64,000 bases of DNA from an uncultured Collinsella sp. (GCA_958403385.1 CATXXC010000011.1:26166-90165), one strand, 5' to 3'. Positions 52,785 to 62,034 are shown, counted from the first letter of the stretch. The notes: generated from the letters alone by a model not told the origin. A program made the numbers and translations.

Positions 52785-54761
52785 TTGAATAATCCTGCAA
52801 TTAAGAAAAGCGAGTACGCGCTTGCCATCTTTGGGCTGGGACTTCTTTTGTTAGCTGTCGCGACATCGTTGCACTATAAGAATTTAAATCTTTTCATTCT
52901 TGAACTCTTTTGCGATGTCGTTGCTGTTGCGTGCTTATATTTGCAACCGAAATCACAGTCGAGCGGTGGCGCTATTCGTCAGATAACCGTCCTCGTCGCG
53001 TCCAGCATCCTCAGCAGCTTTCTGCTAGTTTTCATCATATTGGCTGGCGCGAAGACGTTTGGCCCCTTCGATCTTGGTGCATGGAATATCGCAGGTCTTG
53101 TTATATGCTTTCATTTAGTTTTAGCGTTCCAGGGCATTGAGCTTTGCTATGGCCTGGTGAAGAGCTTCGTAACCTCGGTTAAGAAAACTGATGCTAAGAA
53201 GTGTTTCTTTTTTTTGGCGGTTTTTGTTGGCTTTGCTGTTTTAATCGCTTTTATTGGCATTCCGCTCGAAAAGTCAAAGACGGTGTTGTTCGCGTCTGCT
53301 TTGCCCATTACGGTTTTGATCGGGTTGATTGCTATTAATGGGGGCATTTCTTATCTGAAGCCCGAACTGTTCGCTTTCGCATGCATTGTCTCAATTGGTC
53401 TATCCGTAATTATTTGCTTCCCTGTTACAAATTTTCTGACATGGGATGATGAGGTCCACTATGGAAATGCAAACAGTTTTTCCTACCTCACAAATGCTGA
53501 AATAACAAATTCTGACCGAATGATAGTCGAGCAGTTTTATATGGGGGATGGCTTTAGTTTGGATGCATCTTTGGGTAAGTATCCAATAGATGAAACAAGA
53601 GAGTTTAACCGTGGCTCTGTTGAACAATTAGTCAGAGAGACTGATAAAAATGATATAGCTGAAGGTATCGATCGTTTTAATTCTTTTGATAGTGTGGCTC
53701 TTTCTAAAATCGCTTACATTCCTTCATCTATCGGCCTTTGTTTGGGTCGCTTGCTTCATCTCCCATTTTCTATCAAATTTGCATTGGGAAAAATATTCAA
53801 TTTACTTGCGTATGCAGTTATCTGTGGAATCGCAATTCGTATAGCCCCTTGCAGAAAATGTCTTTTCACTTGTATTGCGTTGTTCCCGTCTGCTGTGTTA
53901 ATGGCAGCCAGTTACTCGTATGATCCCTGTGTGATATCGTTCAGTTTGCTAGGAACAGCTCTTTTGTTGAAGATGCTTGTTTCTGAAGAGGATATTTCTG
54001 CAAAAACGTTCTTCGGATTTCTACTATCTTTTGCAGTCGGATTTGCAGCTAAAGCGATTTATTTTCCATTATTCGGACTTGCGCTTTTAATTCCTGCAAA
54101 TAAATATACTTCGAGCAAGCAAAGACGTATCTTGATTGGAACCGCGATATTCGTTTGCGCCATAATGATTTTATCTTTCTTGACGCCATACTTCTCTTCT
54201 GTCGTAAATAACATTTCTGATGCGCGTGGTGGCACCGAAGTCTCTACGGCTGGTCAAACGACGGGAGTGCTTGCAAATCCGGTTGGAACTATAGCTGTAA
54301 TCTCGAATTTCGTTTTTGGATCGATGCTGACCCCGGCGTTTCTCAATTCAATATCAACGAATATGGCCTATCTTGGGGACGTCTCCAATCTGTTCCCATG
54401 GCTTTCATATCTCCCCATCATGTTGTTTGAAGCTATTTGCATTATTGATAATGAAAAAGTTACTAAAATTAAGCTTAGCCGTTGCGGAATTGTTTGGTCT
54501 CTATTCTTGGTTCTTGCTACTTGCTACCTAGTTGCTTTGGCTCTATACATCGCTTTTACAGGAGTCGGAAGCCAGACAGTTGCGGGTGTTCAGGCGCGAT
54601 ATCTCATACCTTTGATAATACCTTTTGCCTGTCTATTGCTCAGGTTCCCTATTTACTGCGATGAGGAGGTGAAGGCTAAATTTACAGCCTTTATGCTCGG
54701 GGCTCCATTTGCGCTGCTGTATTTTGTGATGTTCGAGCTTCTGTATATCCGTTTTTTCTAA
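52785..54761 (+). CDS. DUF2142-type polytopic membrane protein
   Basis: About 658 residues. I favour the TTG at 52785 with TTGGAGA nine bases before it; an ATG at 52776 is the alternative. About 13 hydrophobic helices with a large extracytoplasmic loop near residues 215-290. Typical marks of the DUF2142/GT-C-like group are TWDDEVHYGNANSF near 219 (an acidic motif after the first helices) and VAGVQARYLIPLI near 601. Such proteins are suspected membrane glycosyltransferases using polyprenyl-phosphate sugars. The DPM1-like and DUF2304 genes just downstream could supply the lipid-linked sugar. Function inferred. Confidence 0.75.
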   Translation: MNNPAIKKSEYALAIFGLGLLLLAVATSLHYKNLNLFILELFCDVVAVACLYLQPKSQSSGGAIRQITVLVASSILSSFLLVFIILAGAKTFGPFDLGAWNIAGLVICFHLVLAFQGIELCYGLVKSFVTSVKKTDAKKCFFFLAVFVGFAVLIAFIGIPLEKSKTVLFASALPITVLIGLIAINGGISYLKPELFAFACIVSIGLSVIICFPVTNFLTWDDEVHYGNANSFSYLTNAEITNSDRMIVEQFYMGDGFSLDASLGKYPIDETREFNRGSVEQLVRETDKNDIAEGIDRFNSFDSVALSKIAYIPSSIGLCLGRLLHLPFSIKFALGKIFNLLAYAVICGIAIRIAPCRKCLFTCIALFPSAVLMAASYSYDPCVISFSLLGTALLLKMLVSEEDISAKTFFGFLLSFAVGFAAKAIYFPLFGLALLIPANKYTSSKQRRILIGTAIFVCAIMILSFLTPYFSSVVNNISDARGGTEVSTAGQTTGVLANPVGTIAVISNFVFGSMLTPAFLNSISTNMAYLGDVSNLFPWLSYLPIMLFEAICIIDNEKVTKIKLSRCGIVWSLFLVLATCYLVALALYIAFTGVGSQTVAGVQARYLIPLIIPFACLLLRFPIYCDEEVKAKFTAFMLGAPFALLYFVMFELLYIRFF

Positions 54762-55076
54762 ATTAGCGATATAGGTCATGGTTATAGTAAGAGTGGGCAA
54801 TTAGTTGGATTCGATTGGATCGAATGGGACGGCGTTGAGGGTTCGCTCAGGACATGCGCCCCGTATTTGAGGCAGAACTGCAAGGGGTCCTTTTCCTGCG
54901 GTGATGGATGGGGACTCCATATGTGCCCTAGTTGAGCAAGCTAAATATCTAAGCTTGAGATGTAACTTCCTAATGGTTAGACAGGATACAGTAAACTTAA
55001 GTCTGAGTTAAGCTATGCGTTGGACTGTAAGAGTCGCAAATTCTTTGGGCGTCGCTAAAAGCCAACTGTTTTTGGA
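54762..55076. other. Intergenic stretch, nothing recognised
   Basis: 315 bases without a supported gene or a clear terminator. It should contain the promoter for the DPM1-like gene, but no element is convincing. Confidence 0.4.
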
Positions 55077-55823
55077 ATGGATGAATCTCGATTGTCTTTT
55101 ACTTCAACGACATGTTCAAAAGGACATCTGCGTGTTCTCGTAATAATTCCTGCCTATAACGAACAGGAGTGCATTCTCAATACCGTTGCAGCTATAAAAG
55201 CTGCGGGTTATGACTATGTCGTAATCAACGACGGCTCACAAGATACAACGCTTGAGCTTTGTCGAGAGCATGGTATCAACATATTGGATCTGCCGCAGAA
55301 CCTTGGTATCGGTGGAGCGGTCCAAGCGGGCCATAAATATGCCCAGAGATTTGGCTATGATATTGACATTCAGGTTGACGGCGATGGCCAACATGATCCT
55401 TCTTATATTCCTGAGCTTGTAAAGCTGATTGAGAGCGGTGCGAGTTTGGCGATAGGCTCTCGATTTCTGGTTGAGACTGATGGTTTTCAATCAACTTTTA
55501 TGCGTCGTGTTGGAATCAGGTGGCTTTCATTTTTGCTCGAGTTGCTTACGGGTAAGGTGGTCACCGATCCCACTTCTGGCTTTAGGGCCTGCAATAAAGA
55601 TGCTATCGACCTGTTCTGCAAGAGTTATCCTGATGACTACCCGGAGCCAGAGTCGATTGCTTTGGCTATGAAGCTTGGTCTTCCCGTTATGGAAGCGCCT
55701 GTAAAGATGAATGAGCGCCAAGGTGGACGTTCATCTATCGGGGGCTTCTCTTCCGTCTACTATATGGTCAAGGTTACGTTAGCCATTGTCCTTGTGTGCT
55801 GGGTTCATAGGGGAGACAAATAA
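55077..55823 (+). CDS. DPM1-like GT2 polyprenyl-phosphate glycosyltransferase
   Basis: 248 residues, the short form of the family. Motifs: VLVIIPAYNEQECILNTVAA (20-39), VVINDGSQDTTLELC near 48, NLGIGGAVQAGHKYA near 74, and the metal site QVDGDGQHDP near 98; then TDPTSGFRACNKDA near 163. DPM1/DPG synthases move a sugar from a nucleotide donor to a polyprenyl phosphate in the membrane. No C-terminal membrane helices, so the partner membrane protein may be the following DUF2304 gene, whose ATG overlaps this stop (TAATG). Confidence 0.88.
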   Translation: MDESRLSFTSTTCSKGHLRVLVIIPAYNEQECILNTVAAIKAAGYDYVVINDGSQDTTLELCREHGINILDLPQNLGIGGAVQAGHKYAQRFGYDIDIQVDGDGQHDPSYIPELVKLIESGASLAIGSRFLVETDGFQSTFMRRVGIRWLSFLLELLTGKVVTDPTSGFRACNKDAIDLFCKSYPDDYPEPESIALAMKLGLPVMEAPVKMNERQGGRSSIGGFSSVYYMVKVTLAIVLVCWVHRGDK

Positions 55824-56176
55824 TGAATCTTATTTTGAGGATTGGTGCGGCCCTCTTTTTCGGCGGATTCCTCGTCTATGTTTTACGTCTCGTGTCCAAC
55901 GGAAAGATGCTTCTTAAGTACTCTTTGCTGTGGATTTTGATGTGTATGGCGGCCTTGATCTGTGATTTATGTCCTCAGATTATTTATAGTTGCTCAACAG
56001 CTATTGGGTTTGTCAACCCGGCCAATTTCCTTTTTTTGGGTGCAATCGTGCTGTTGCTTGCAATCTCTCTGTCTCTTAGCGTTGCCGTGAGTCGTCATGT
56101 TTTGGCGATCAAAAACCTTACTCATAGGATTGCCCTGCTCGAAAAAGAGCTTGAGAAAAGGTCTGATCATGAATGA
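55823..56176 (+). CDS. DUF2304 small membrane protein
   Basis: 117 residues with three hydrophobic helices (about 1-22, 31-50 and 66-90) and a charged, probably coiled-coil C-terminus (HRIALLEKELEKR). DUF2304 genes are usually found just after DPM1-like GT2 genes, as here with a one-base stop/start overlap, and are thought to anchor or assist them. Role inferred. Confidence 0.85.
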   Translation: MNLILRIGAALFFGGFLVYVLRLVSNGKMLLKYSLLWILMCMAALICDLCPQIIYSCSTAIGFVNPANFLFLGAIVLLLAISLSLSVAVSRHVLAIKNLTHRIALLEKELEKRSDHE

Positions 56177-56268
56177 GCTCAATACATGATTTGATTCAGT
56201 TCCTTCGGCTATCCCTCATTAGGGCTCTTAAGTTTGTGCACCATTGATCGCGCCCGACTGCTGGTTGT

Positions 56269-56293
56269 GGATTGTCTAACAAATAGACAATCC
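56269..56293. other. Perfect 10-bp hairpin downstream of the polysaccharide cluster
   Basis: GGATTGTCTA (56269-56278), loop ACAAA, TAGACAATCC (56284-56293). No T-run. It could be a terminator remnant, an operator for the following GW-repeat gene, or an RNA stabiliser. It lies in a 258-base gap that otherwise shows nothing clear. Confidence 0.55.
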
Positions 56294-56434
56294 CTATGTT
56301 GAGTGTCTTATCGTTTTATCTGGTGCAACGTATCAAGCGAGTTGTCTTGCATATTAATTAATTTGGGAACTGCATCTCTGGGTCGACTGCACCTGGATAT
56401 TCAAAGGTTAATTTGATTTGGCGAGAAGAGAAAA

Positions 56435-58282
56435 ATGATGAAAAATCGACATCTGAGTTTAATCAGCGTGGTTTGTCTAACATCTATTTGTTTCATCTCT
56501 CTTTTATGGCCCGCAATCGCATTTTCATTAACTGAAGATTGCGTGGCTGAAGGCACTGATGGCTCTTTGGTTCAATCGGGTCAGGAAGCATTTGGGACAT
56601 CAGGTAGCGATCGTTTGACTTTGGATTCCGATAATTTCAAAGCATCTATCGATTCGTCGATATATGAATATACTGGCGATGTGATTACTCCTGATGTCTC
56701 TGTTTTGACTGCCAGCGGTTCTGTGCTAGCAAGCGGAATCGATTATGAAGTCACGTATTCAGATAATGTTGCCCCTGGCTGCGCCACTATAAGAGTGAAT
56801 GGGCTAGGGAATTACGCCGGCGTTACCTCTCAACTGTCGTTCCAGATCGTTCGTTCCTCTGATAATAACATCGCTCTTCCTGGTTCTTGGGCCTACCAAA
56901 ACGGTAAATGGTGGTGGAGATATGAGGCTGGTGGTTGGCCGTCAAACTGTTTTCTGTCCATTAGAGGGGCGGAGTATTATTTTGATTCCGAAGGTTATGC
57001 AGCTACTGGCTGGAAATACTTGATCGATGGCTGGCATTTATTTTCTAACTCCTGTGCACATTTGAAGGGATGGGCTGCCACCGGTGGGCGCTGGTTCTAC
57101 CTTGACGAGACATCGGGTTCAATGAAGACCGGCTGGGTTTTAATTGATGATAGCTGGTACTATTTGGACAGTTCGGGCGCTATGCAGACCGGGTGGTTAC
57201 TCCTTGGCAATACTTGGTACTGGCTTGAGCCTTCTGGATTAATGGCTACGGGCTTTAGGCTTGTTAACGGCTCTTTGTATCATTTTTCCGAATCCGGTTC
57301 TATGAGCTCCGGTTGGTTTATTAACGATGGGGCATGGTATTGCTCCAACGCATCGGGAGAGATTCGTACCGGGTGGTTTTACAATGGTTCTAGCTGGTAT
57401 TTGCTAGACCCCAATAATAATGGCGCCATGCTGGAAGGATTTCAAACTGTAAATGGCTCCATTTATTATTTGGATCCGGATAGCGGCGGTGCATTAAAGT
57501 GCAACACTTGGGTCTTCTCACAAGATGAAAACGTATATTATGCGTGCAGCAGTGGTGCGATTGTGCTTTCGGGCGTCAAGGACGGCGCGGGTGGAATTAA
57601 GCTCAGGGATCCCGAGGGAAAGCCTGTCGCTGGCTGGTATTGGTCCTCAGCTGCACAGGTGTGGTTTTACACAGACTCAGATGGGGTTCTGCAGCGCGGT
57701 TGGCGATTCATTGACGGTAGGTGGTATCACCTCGACAACGAATCCGGAGCCATGAATACTGGCTGGTTCCTCGATGATGATGGAACGTGGTACTACCTTA
57801 TGTCTTCTGGACAAATGGTAAATGGCTGGAACAGAATTGGAGACTCCGAGTATTTCTTTAATGCCTCAGGTGCTTGGGTGGAGCCTGAGCACTCCGCGCG
57901 CGCCTCCTTGCAGTCCCAGATCGTTAATCGTTGCCATAGCGTTCCTTCTCCTGGGGCGGGACTGTGCTCGGAGTGGGTTAGCCATGTGTTTTACCCCGTG
58001 CTGGGGTCATATCCCAACGGCGACGCATGCGACATGTTCTGGAATTGGTGTTACAGCCGAGATATATCTCAGCTTAAAGTTGGAATGATCGTTGCGGTCC
58101 CTACGCATACTCATACAAGTGCTGGTGCCCGCTGGGGCCATATTGCTATTTATATCGGAAACGGTATGGTTATGGATAACATCGGTTACATCAGGACAAC
58201 ATCACTTGCTTGGTGGCTGAACTACTACCACACTACCGCTATACCACAGTGGGGCTGGGTTTTAAATACGCCTTTGGAATGA
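56435..58282 (+). CDS. Secreted GW-repeat protein with Ig-like domain and CHAP/NlpC-like C-terminus
   Basis: 615 residues; the second ATG one codon later is equally possible. Signal peptide ends near AFSLTE. Residues about 70-145 form a short Ig-like repeat (YEYTGDVITPDVSV; SGIDYEVTYSDN; IRVNGLGNYAG), common in secreted Gram-positive proteins. GW repeats fill 150-480. The last ~120 residues look like a CHAP or NlpC/P60 amidase: GLCSEWVSHVF (Cys near 510), KVGMIVAVPT and ARWGHIAIYIGNG (His near 569). It is the seventh repeat protein of the island and the only one with an Ig-like domain. Confidence 0.85.
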   Translation: MMKNRHLSLISVVCLTSICFISLLWPAIAFSLTEDCVAEGTDGSLVQSGQEAFGTSGSDRLTLDSDNFKASIDSSIYEYTGDVITPDVSVLTASGSVLASGIDYEVTYSDNVAPGCATIRVNGLGNYAGVTSQLSFQIVRSSDNNIALPGSWAYQNGKWWWRYEAGGWPSNCFLSIRGAEYYFDSEGYAATGWKYLIDGWHLFSNSCAHLKGWAATGGRWFYLDETSGSMKTGWVLIDDSWYYLDSSGAMQTGWLLLGNTWYWLEPSGLMATGFRLVNGSLYHFSESGSMSSGWFINDGAWYCSNASGEIRTGWFYNGSSWYLLDPNNNGAMLEGFQTVNGSIYYLDPDSGGALKCNTWVFSQDENVYYACSSGAIVLSGVKDGAGGIKLRDPEGKPVAGWYWSSAAQVWFYTDSDGVLQRGWRFIDGRWYHLDNESGAMNTGWFLDDDGTWYYLMSSGQMVNGWNRIGDSEYFFNASGAWVEPEHSARASLQSQIVNRCHSVPSPGAGLCSEWVSHVFYPVLGSYPNGDACDMFWNWCYSRDISQLKVGMIVAVPTHTHTSAGARWGHIAIYIGNGMVMDNIGYIRTTSLAWWLNYYHTTAIPQWGWVLNTPLE

Positions 58283-58381
58283 TGCGGATTCTGGCCAGCA
58301 TGCGGAATCAACGCCTGCTTGTGTATCGAATCACAAACGCTTCTTAACTGTATATCATGTATGGAATGCAATTATTCATAG

Positions 58382-58415
58382 TAAGGGAATCGAGGGTTGA
58401 CCCTCGATTCCCTTA
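58382..58415. terminator. Bidirectional terminator between convergent genes
   Basis: A perfect 16-base inverted repeat beginning TAAGGGAATCGAGGGT with a 2-base centre, between the Ig/GW-repeat gene and the tandem GT2 gene that converge on it. T-runs are weak on both sides. Confidence 0.75.
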
Positions 58416-58473
58416 TCTATTAGTCGCATTTTAATAAGGCTAAAATTAGAAAGCGCAGAATTAAGCTAACACT

Positions 58474-60945
58474 TTATAAATGATAGTAGCGATTTCCGGG
58501 TTCTCCCACGCTGAAATTTGGGTTAATGTACGGATCGCCTTCGACATAGTATTTTGCCCAGCGATAATTCATGTATGCGACTTCTTTGTGGAACCGAATC
58601 TGCTTTTCCGTATTGTTTTCAACGCCTCTAGAAATCGACTCGTAGTGATAGAGCTCGACTTCGGGCGTGTATACGATCAGGTCGTTAATCTCGCGTAGCT
58701 TTAAGCAAAAGTCAACATCATTAAATGCAACTTGAAGCTCTTCGGTGAAACCTCCGACTTTCTCATATTCGCTACGCTTGGTCATTATGCAAGCTGCAGT
58801 GACAGCGCTGAAGTCTTGTTGCGCATCGTTGAGTGCAAAGTAGCCCCAATTATTCCTTGGCATGCTCTGGCAAAGATGTCCCGCCACGCCGCCAGTGACG
58901 CATAGGCCCGCGTGCTGAATGGTGTTGTCGGGATAGTAGAGTTTTGCACCGACTGCGCCAACATCCTCACGTGCGCAGATGCCAAGCATGGTCTCGATCC
59001 AATTGGGCGTAATTACCTCAGTATCGTTATTCAATAGCAAGAGATAGTCGCCCTTGGCGTGAGCAACGCCAAAGTTCATGAGCTTGGAGAAATTGAATTC
59101 GTGTTCCCAAGTTACAAGACGAACGATGTCAGGATATTTTGCTTGCAACTTATCGTAATAATCGAACGTCACCTTTTCTGTGCTGTTGTTTTCGATTATG
59201 ACGAGCTCGTAATTGTCGTACGTTGATTTCTCAACAATTGATGTAATGCAGTTGTTCAGAATGTCGGCGTGGTCTTTAGTCGGGATGATAATTGACACGA
59301 GTGGGTGGGAATCTGGCACAGCGTAGGTTACTTTATATGTAAAGGGACGACGCGCTTGTTCGACCTTCGCATTGAGCCCAAGCCTGTCCAAATGACTCTG
59401 GACCGCTTTGATACCTGCGATAGTGGCATACGGCTTGCTATCGGCATTTGCTGCGGTGGAGGTCTCGCTTAGGCGCCAGTGGTATAGAACCTTCGCAACA
59501 TGATGAACTTTCCTTGCCTTTTCCACGGCGCGGAGAGTCAGATTATGATCCTGTGCTCCATCGAACTCTTTTGTGTTCGGCTCTAGAGTGTCTAGCAGGG
59601 ACTTACGGATGGTAAGCATGTGGCAGATATAGTTATTGTTTCTGAGCAGATCGATATTGAAATCCGGCTTAAAGAACGGCTGCGCTAACTTTCCATCGGG
59701 CATGAGTTTATCTTCATCACAATAAAGAAGATCGACGTCATTATTGTTTTCAATTGCCTCGGCATATGAGAACAACAAGTCCGGTTCAAGAATGTCGTCA
59801 TGGTCAAAGAAGCTAACGAAATCGCCCGAAGCTACGGCAACGCCTGCGTTTGTGTTTTCGGAAATACCCTTATTTTCGGTAAGATTAATTGACTTAATTC
59901 TGTTGTCGCGGGCTGTTTCCTGCTCAACGCGAGCCTTTAGTTCCTGATTGTCAGGGCTTGCATTAACTAGGAGGAGCTCCCAGTTTGCATAAGACTGGTT
60001 TTTTACGGATTCGACCATATCGTTAAAAAACGAAATGGGCGTGTTGTAAAGAGGGACAATGATGCTGAATTTCGGAGCGCTATTGAAGACGATTTTTCTC
60101 TGCTTCTCCAGTGCGCCAATGGTTGCCTTATGCTCTGTAAACCATTCGGGGTATTCAGGGTCAAACTGCGCATGGGTAAAGAGGAAGTTGGTCTCCTCAA
60201 GAAGCAAGCCTAATTTATCAGGCGTTAAGCAGTCAAATGCACTGAATGAAGGGTGATTTTGATCGCCAATTATAAAGTAGTAACGATCAAACGCCTTTGG
60301 CATGCGGATCGAGAGCTGTGTTTCAAGTTGTTTTTTCTCGGATGTAAATCCAACACTCGTTACATTTGAGCCGAAGTTGACTATGCTCAGCTCAACCTCA
60401 TTGAGGAACCGATCGAGGCAGCGAAGTTTGATTTGCGAGTCGTTGCGGTACGGTGTTCTAACCGTGCACCTCAGGATATACTCGTTTGAATCTTCGATGC
60501 ACTGCCAAAAATCAATCGTCGCCATCTCAAACTCTGAAACGTCATCGTAATTTCTGAGTTTGCTGCACATGTCAGGTTTAATTTTGTAGTTAAGACGCGA
60601 CTCCCATTTGATGTTCTTGCAATTGAGCGAAAGGGAGTCGCTGCTCAGGTTACGACCGTCTTTGCCGATTTCGCTAAACTCAACTTTAATGGATCGGGTG
60701 TCGGGGTCGGGGATTACAAGAACGTATGAGTCTGATTCGCCGTTATTGTCCTTGAATTTTAGAAGAGACAAAGGTAAACGGCGGTCGTCAACCGTTGCCG
60801 CTTGAGCTTTTATGCTGGAGCCTTCATGGATGCCTTCTATTTTAAGCTGCTGGTAGATTTTCCAGTTTCCTCTGCATACTCCGGTTGTTTCGACTCGCAT
60901 TGTTTGCCTTTCGTTTGTTGGACACTGCTCATTGTACTTATTCAT
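58474..60945 (-). CDS. Two-domain GT2 glycosyltransferase (paralogue of 28769-31255)
   Basis: 823 residues. The ATG at 60945 has AGGTAGGA before it; an ATG 15 codons later (60900) also has a site. It has the same layout as the protein at 28769: an N-terminal accessory domain (to about 285), a first GT-A domain (FSIIVPLYNTPISFFNDMVE near 292; FFDHDDILEPDLLFSY near 378) and a second (PLVSIIIPTKDHADILNNCI near 547; LLLLNNDTEVITPNWI near 640; AFNDVDFCLKLREIND near 745). Probably adds two sugars in a surface glycan. The gene is AT-richer than its paralogue, so it is a diverged homologue and not a recent copy. It faces away from rfbA. Confidence 0.88.
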   Translation of the reverse strand: MNKYNEQCPTNERQTMRVETTGVCRGNWKIYQQLKIEGIHEGSSIKAQAATVDDRRLPLSLLKFKDNNGESDSYVLVIPDPDTRSIKVEFSEIGKDGRNLSSDSLSLNCKNIKWESRLNYKIKPDMCSKLRNYDDVSEFEMATIDFWQCIEDSNEYILRCTVRTPYRNDSQIKLRCLDRFLNEVELSIVNFGSNVTSVGFTSEKKQLETQLSIRMPKAFDRYYFIIGDQNHPSFSAFDCLTPDKLGLLLEETNFLFTHAQFDPEYPEWFTEHKATIGALEKQRKIVFNSAPKFSIIVPLYNTPISFFNDMVESVKNQSYANWELLLVNASPDNQELKARVEQETARDNRIKSINLTENKGISENTNAGVAVASGDFVSFFDHDDILEPDLLFSYAEAIENNNDVDLLYCDEDKLMPDGKLAQPFFKPDFNIDLLRNNNYICHMLTIRKSLLDTLEPNTKEFDGAQDHNLTLRAVEKARKVHHVAKVLYHWRLSETSTAANADSKPYATIAGIKAVQSHLDRLGLNAKVEQARRPFTYKVTYAVPDSHPLVSIIIPTKDHADILNNCITSIVEKSTYDNYELVIIENNSTEKVTFDYYDKLQAKYPDIVRLVTWEHEFNFSKLMNFGVAHAKGDYLLLLNNDTEVITPNWIETMLGICAREDVGAVGAKLYYPDNTIQHAGLCVTGGVAGHLCQSMPRNNWGYFALNDAQQDFSAVTAACIMTKRSEYEKVGGFTEELQVAFNDVDFCLKLREINDLIVYTPEVELYHYESISRGVENNTEKQIRFHKEVAYMNYRWAKYYVEGDPYINPNFSVGEPGNRYYHL

Positions 60946-61114
60946 TTCCTACCTCGCGATAAATGCAGAAAGAGTTACGTGTTTCTACTGTCCGTTTTAA
61001 AGAGAATGAGGAGGAAGCCGCTGCTGGCGCATATAATTTTAATAAATATGTTTGTCTAATCGTTGTTTGCAATTAGCAGCTTTTGCCTAACGATTGTCAA
61101 CTGAGAGGAATTCT

Positions 61115-62014
61115 ATGAAAGGCATCATCCTCGCCGGCGGGTCCGGCACCCGCCTATACCCGCTCACGCTCGTGACCTCCAAGCAGCTGCTGCCGGTCTA
61201 CGACAAGCCCATGATCTATTACCCGCTGTCCACCCTCATGCTGGCGGGCATCCGGGACATCCTGGTCATCTCCACGCCGACCGACCTGCCCAACTTCGAG
61301 CGCCTGCTCGGTGACGGCTCGCGCTACGGCGTCAACCTCTCCTACGCCGAGCAGCCGAGCCCGGACGGCCTGGCCCAGGCCTTCACCATCGGCGAGGAGT
61401 TCATCGCCGGCGAGCCTTGCGCGCTGGTGCTCGGCGACAACATCTTCTACGGCAACGGCCTCAGCCGCCACCTGAAGAAGGCCGTCGAGAACGCGCAGTC
61501 GGGCCGCGCCACGGTCTTCGGCTACCACGTGGACGACCCCGAGCGCTTCGGCGTCGTGGAGTTCGACGGCGAGGGCAGGGCCGTCTCCATCGAGGAGAAG
61601 CCCGAGCGCCCCAAGAGCTCCTACGCCGTCACCGGCCTGTACTTCTACCCGGGCGACGTCGCCGCCAAGGCGCATGAGGTTAAGCCGTCGGCCCGCGGCG
61701 AGCTGGAGATCACCACGCTCAACCAGATGTACCTGGAGGAGGGGACGCTGTCCGTGGTCACCCTCGGCCGCGGCTACGCGTGGCTGGACACCGGCACCAT
61801 GGAGAGCCTGCACGAGGCGGCGGAGTTCGTCCGCGCCGTGGAGCACTCCCAGGACCTGCCGGTCTCGGTCCCCGAGGAGATTGCCTGGGAGAACGGCTGG
61901 ATCACGACCGCCGAGCTGGAGGAGGCCGCCAAGGCCTACGGCAAGTCGGTCTACGGGCAGCACCTGAAGAAGGTCGCCGCCGGCGAGATCGTCAATAGCC
62001 CACGCGAGTACTAG
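61115..62014 (+). CDS. rfbA: Glucose-1-phosphate thymidylyltransferase
   Basis: 299 residues; the ATG at 61115 follows GAGAGGAA and gives MKGIILAGGSGTRLYPLT, the standard opening. It makes dTDP-glucose, first step to dTDP-L-rhamnose. Motifs: KQLLPVYDKPMIYYPL (25-40), EQPSPDGLAQAF near 82, LGDNIFYG near 108, VEFDGEGRAVSIEEKP near 148. Length is as expected. Its DNA is very GC-rich, in sharp contrast to the AT-rich island on its left and the cassette on its right. Normally rfbA is next to rfbB; here 1.6 kb intervene. Confidence 0.97.
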   Translation: MKGIILAGGSGTRLYPLTLVTSKQLLPVYDKPMIYYPLSTLMLAGIRDILVISTPTDLPNFERLLGDGSRYGVNLSYAEQPSPDGLAQAFTIGEEFIAGEPCALVLGDNIFYGNGLSRHLKKAVENAQSGRATVFGYHVDDPERFGVVEFDGEGRAVSIEEKPERPKSSYAVTGLYFYPGDVAAKAHEVKPSARGELEITTLNQMYLEEGTLSVVTLGRGYAWLDTGTMESLHEAAEFVRAVEHSQDLPVSVPEEIAWENGWITTAELEEAAKAYGKSVYGQHLKKVAAGEIVNSPREY

Positions 62015-62034
62015 CGCAAGCTTGTTTTCTTTTA

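Noticed and set aside
33003..58282. CRISPR-like interpretation of the many short repeats
   Set aside because: The repeats are degenerate in-frame coding units of about 60 bases in secreted proteins; there are no constant repeats with unique spacers and no cas genes.
61020..61040. TATAAT near 61032 as rfbA promoter
   Set aside because: The -10 match is perfect, but there is no acceptable -35 at normal spacing, so I did not list it as a feature.
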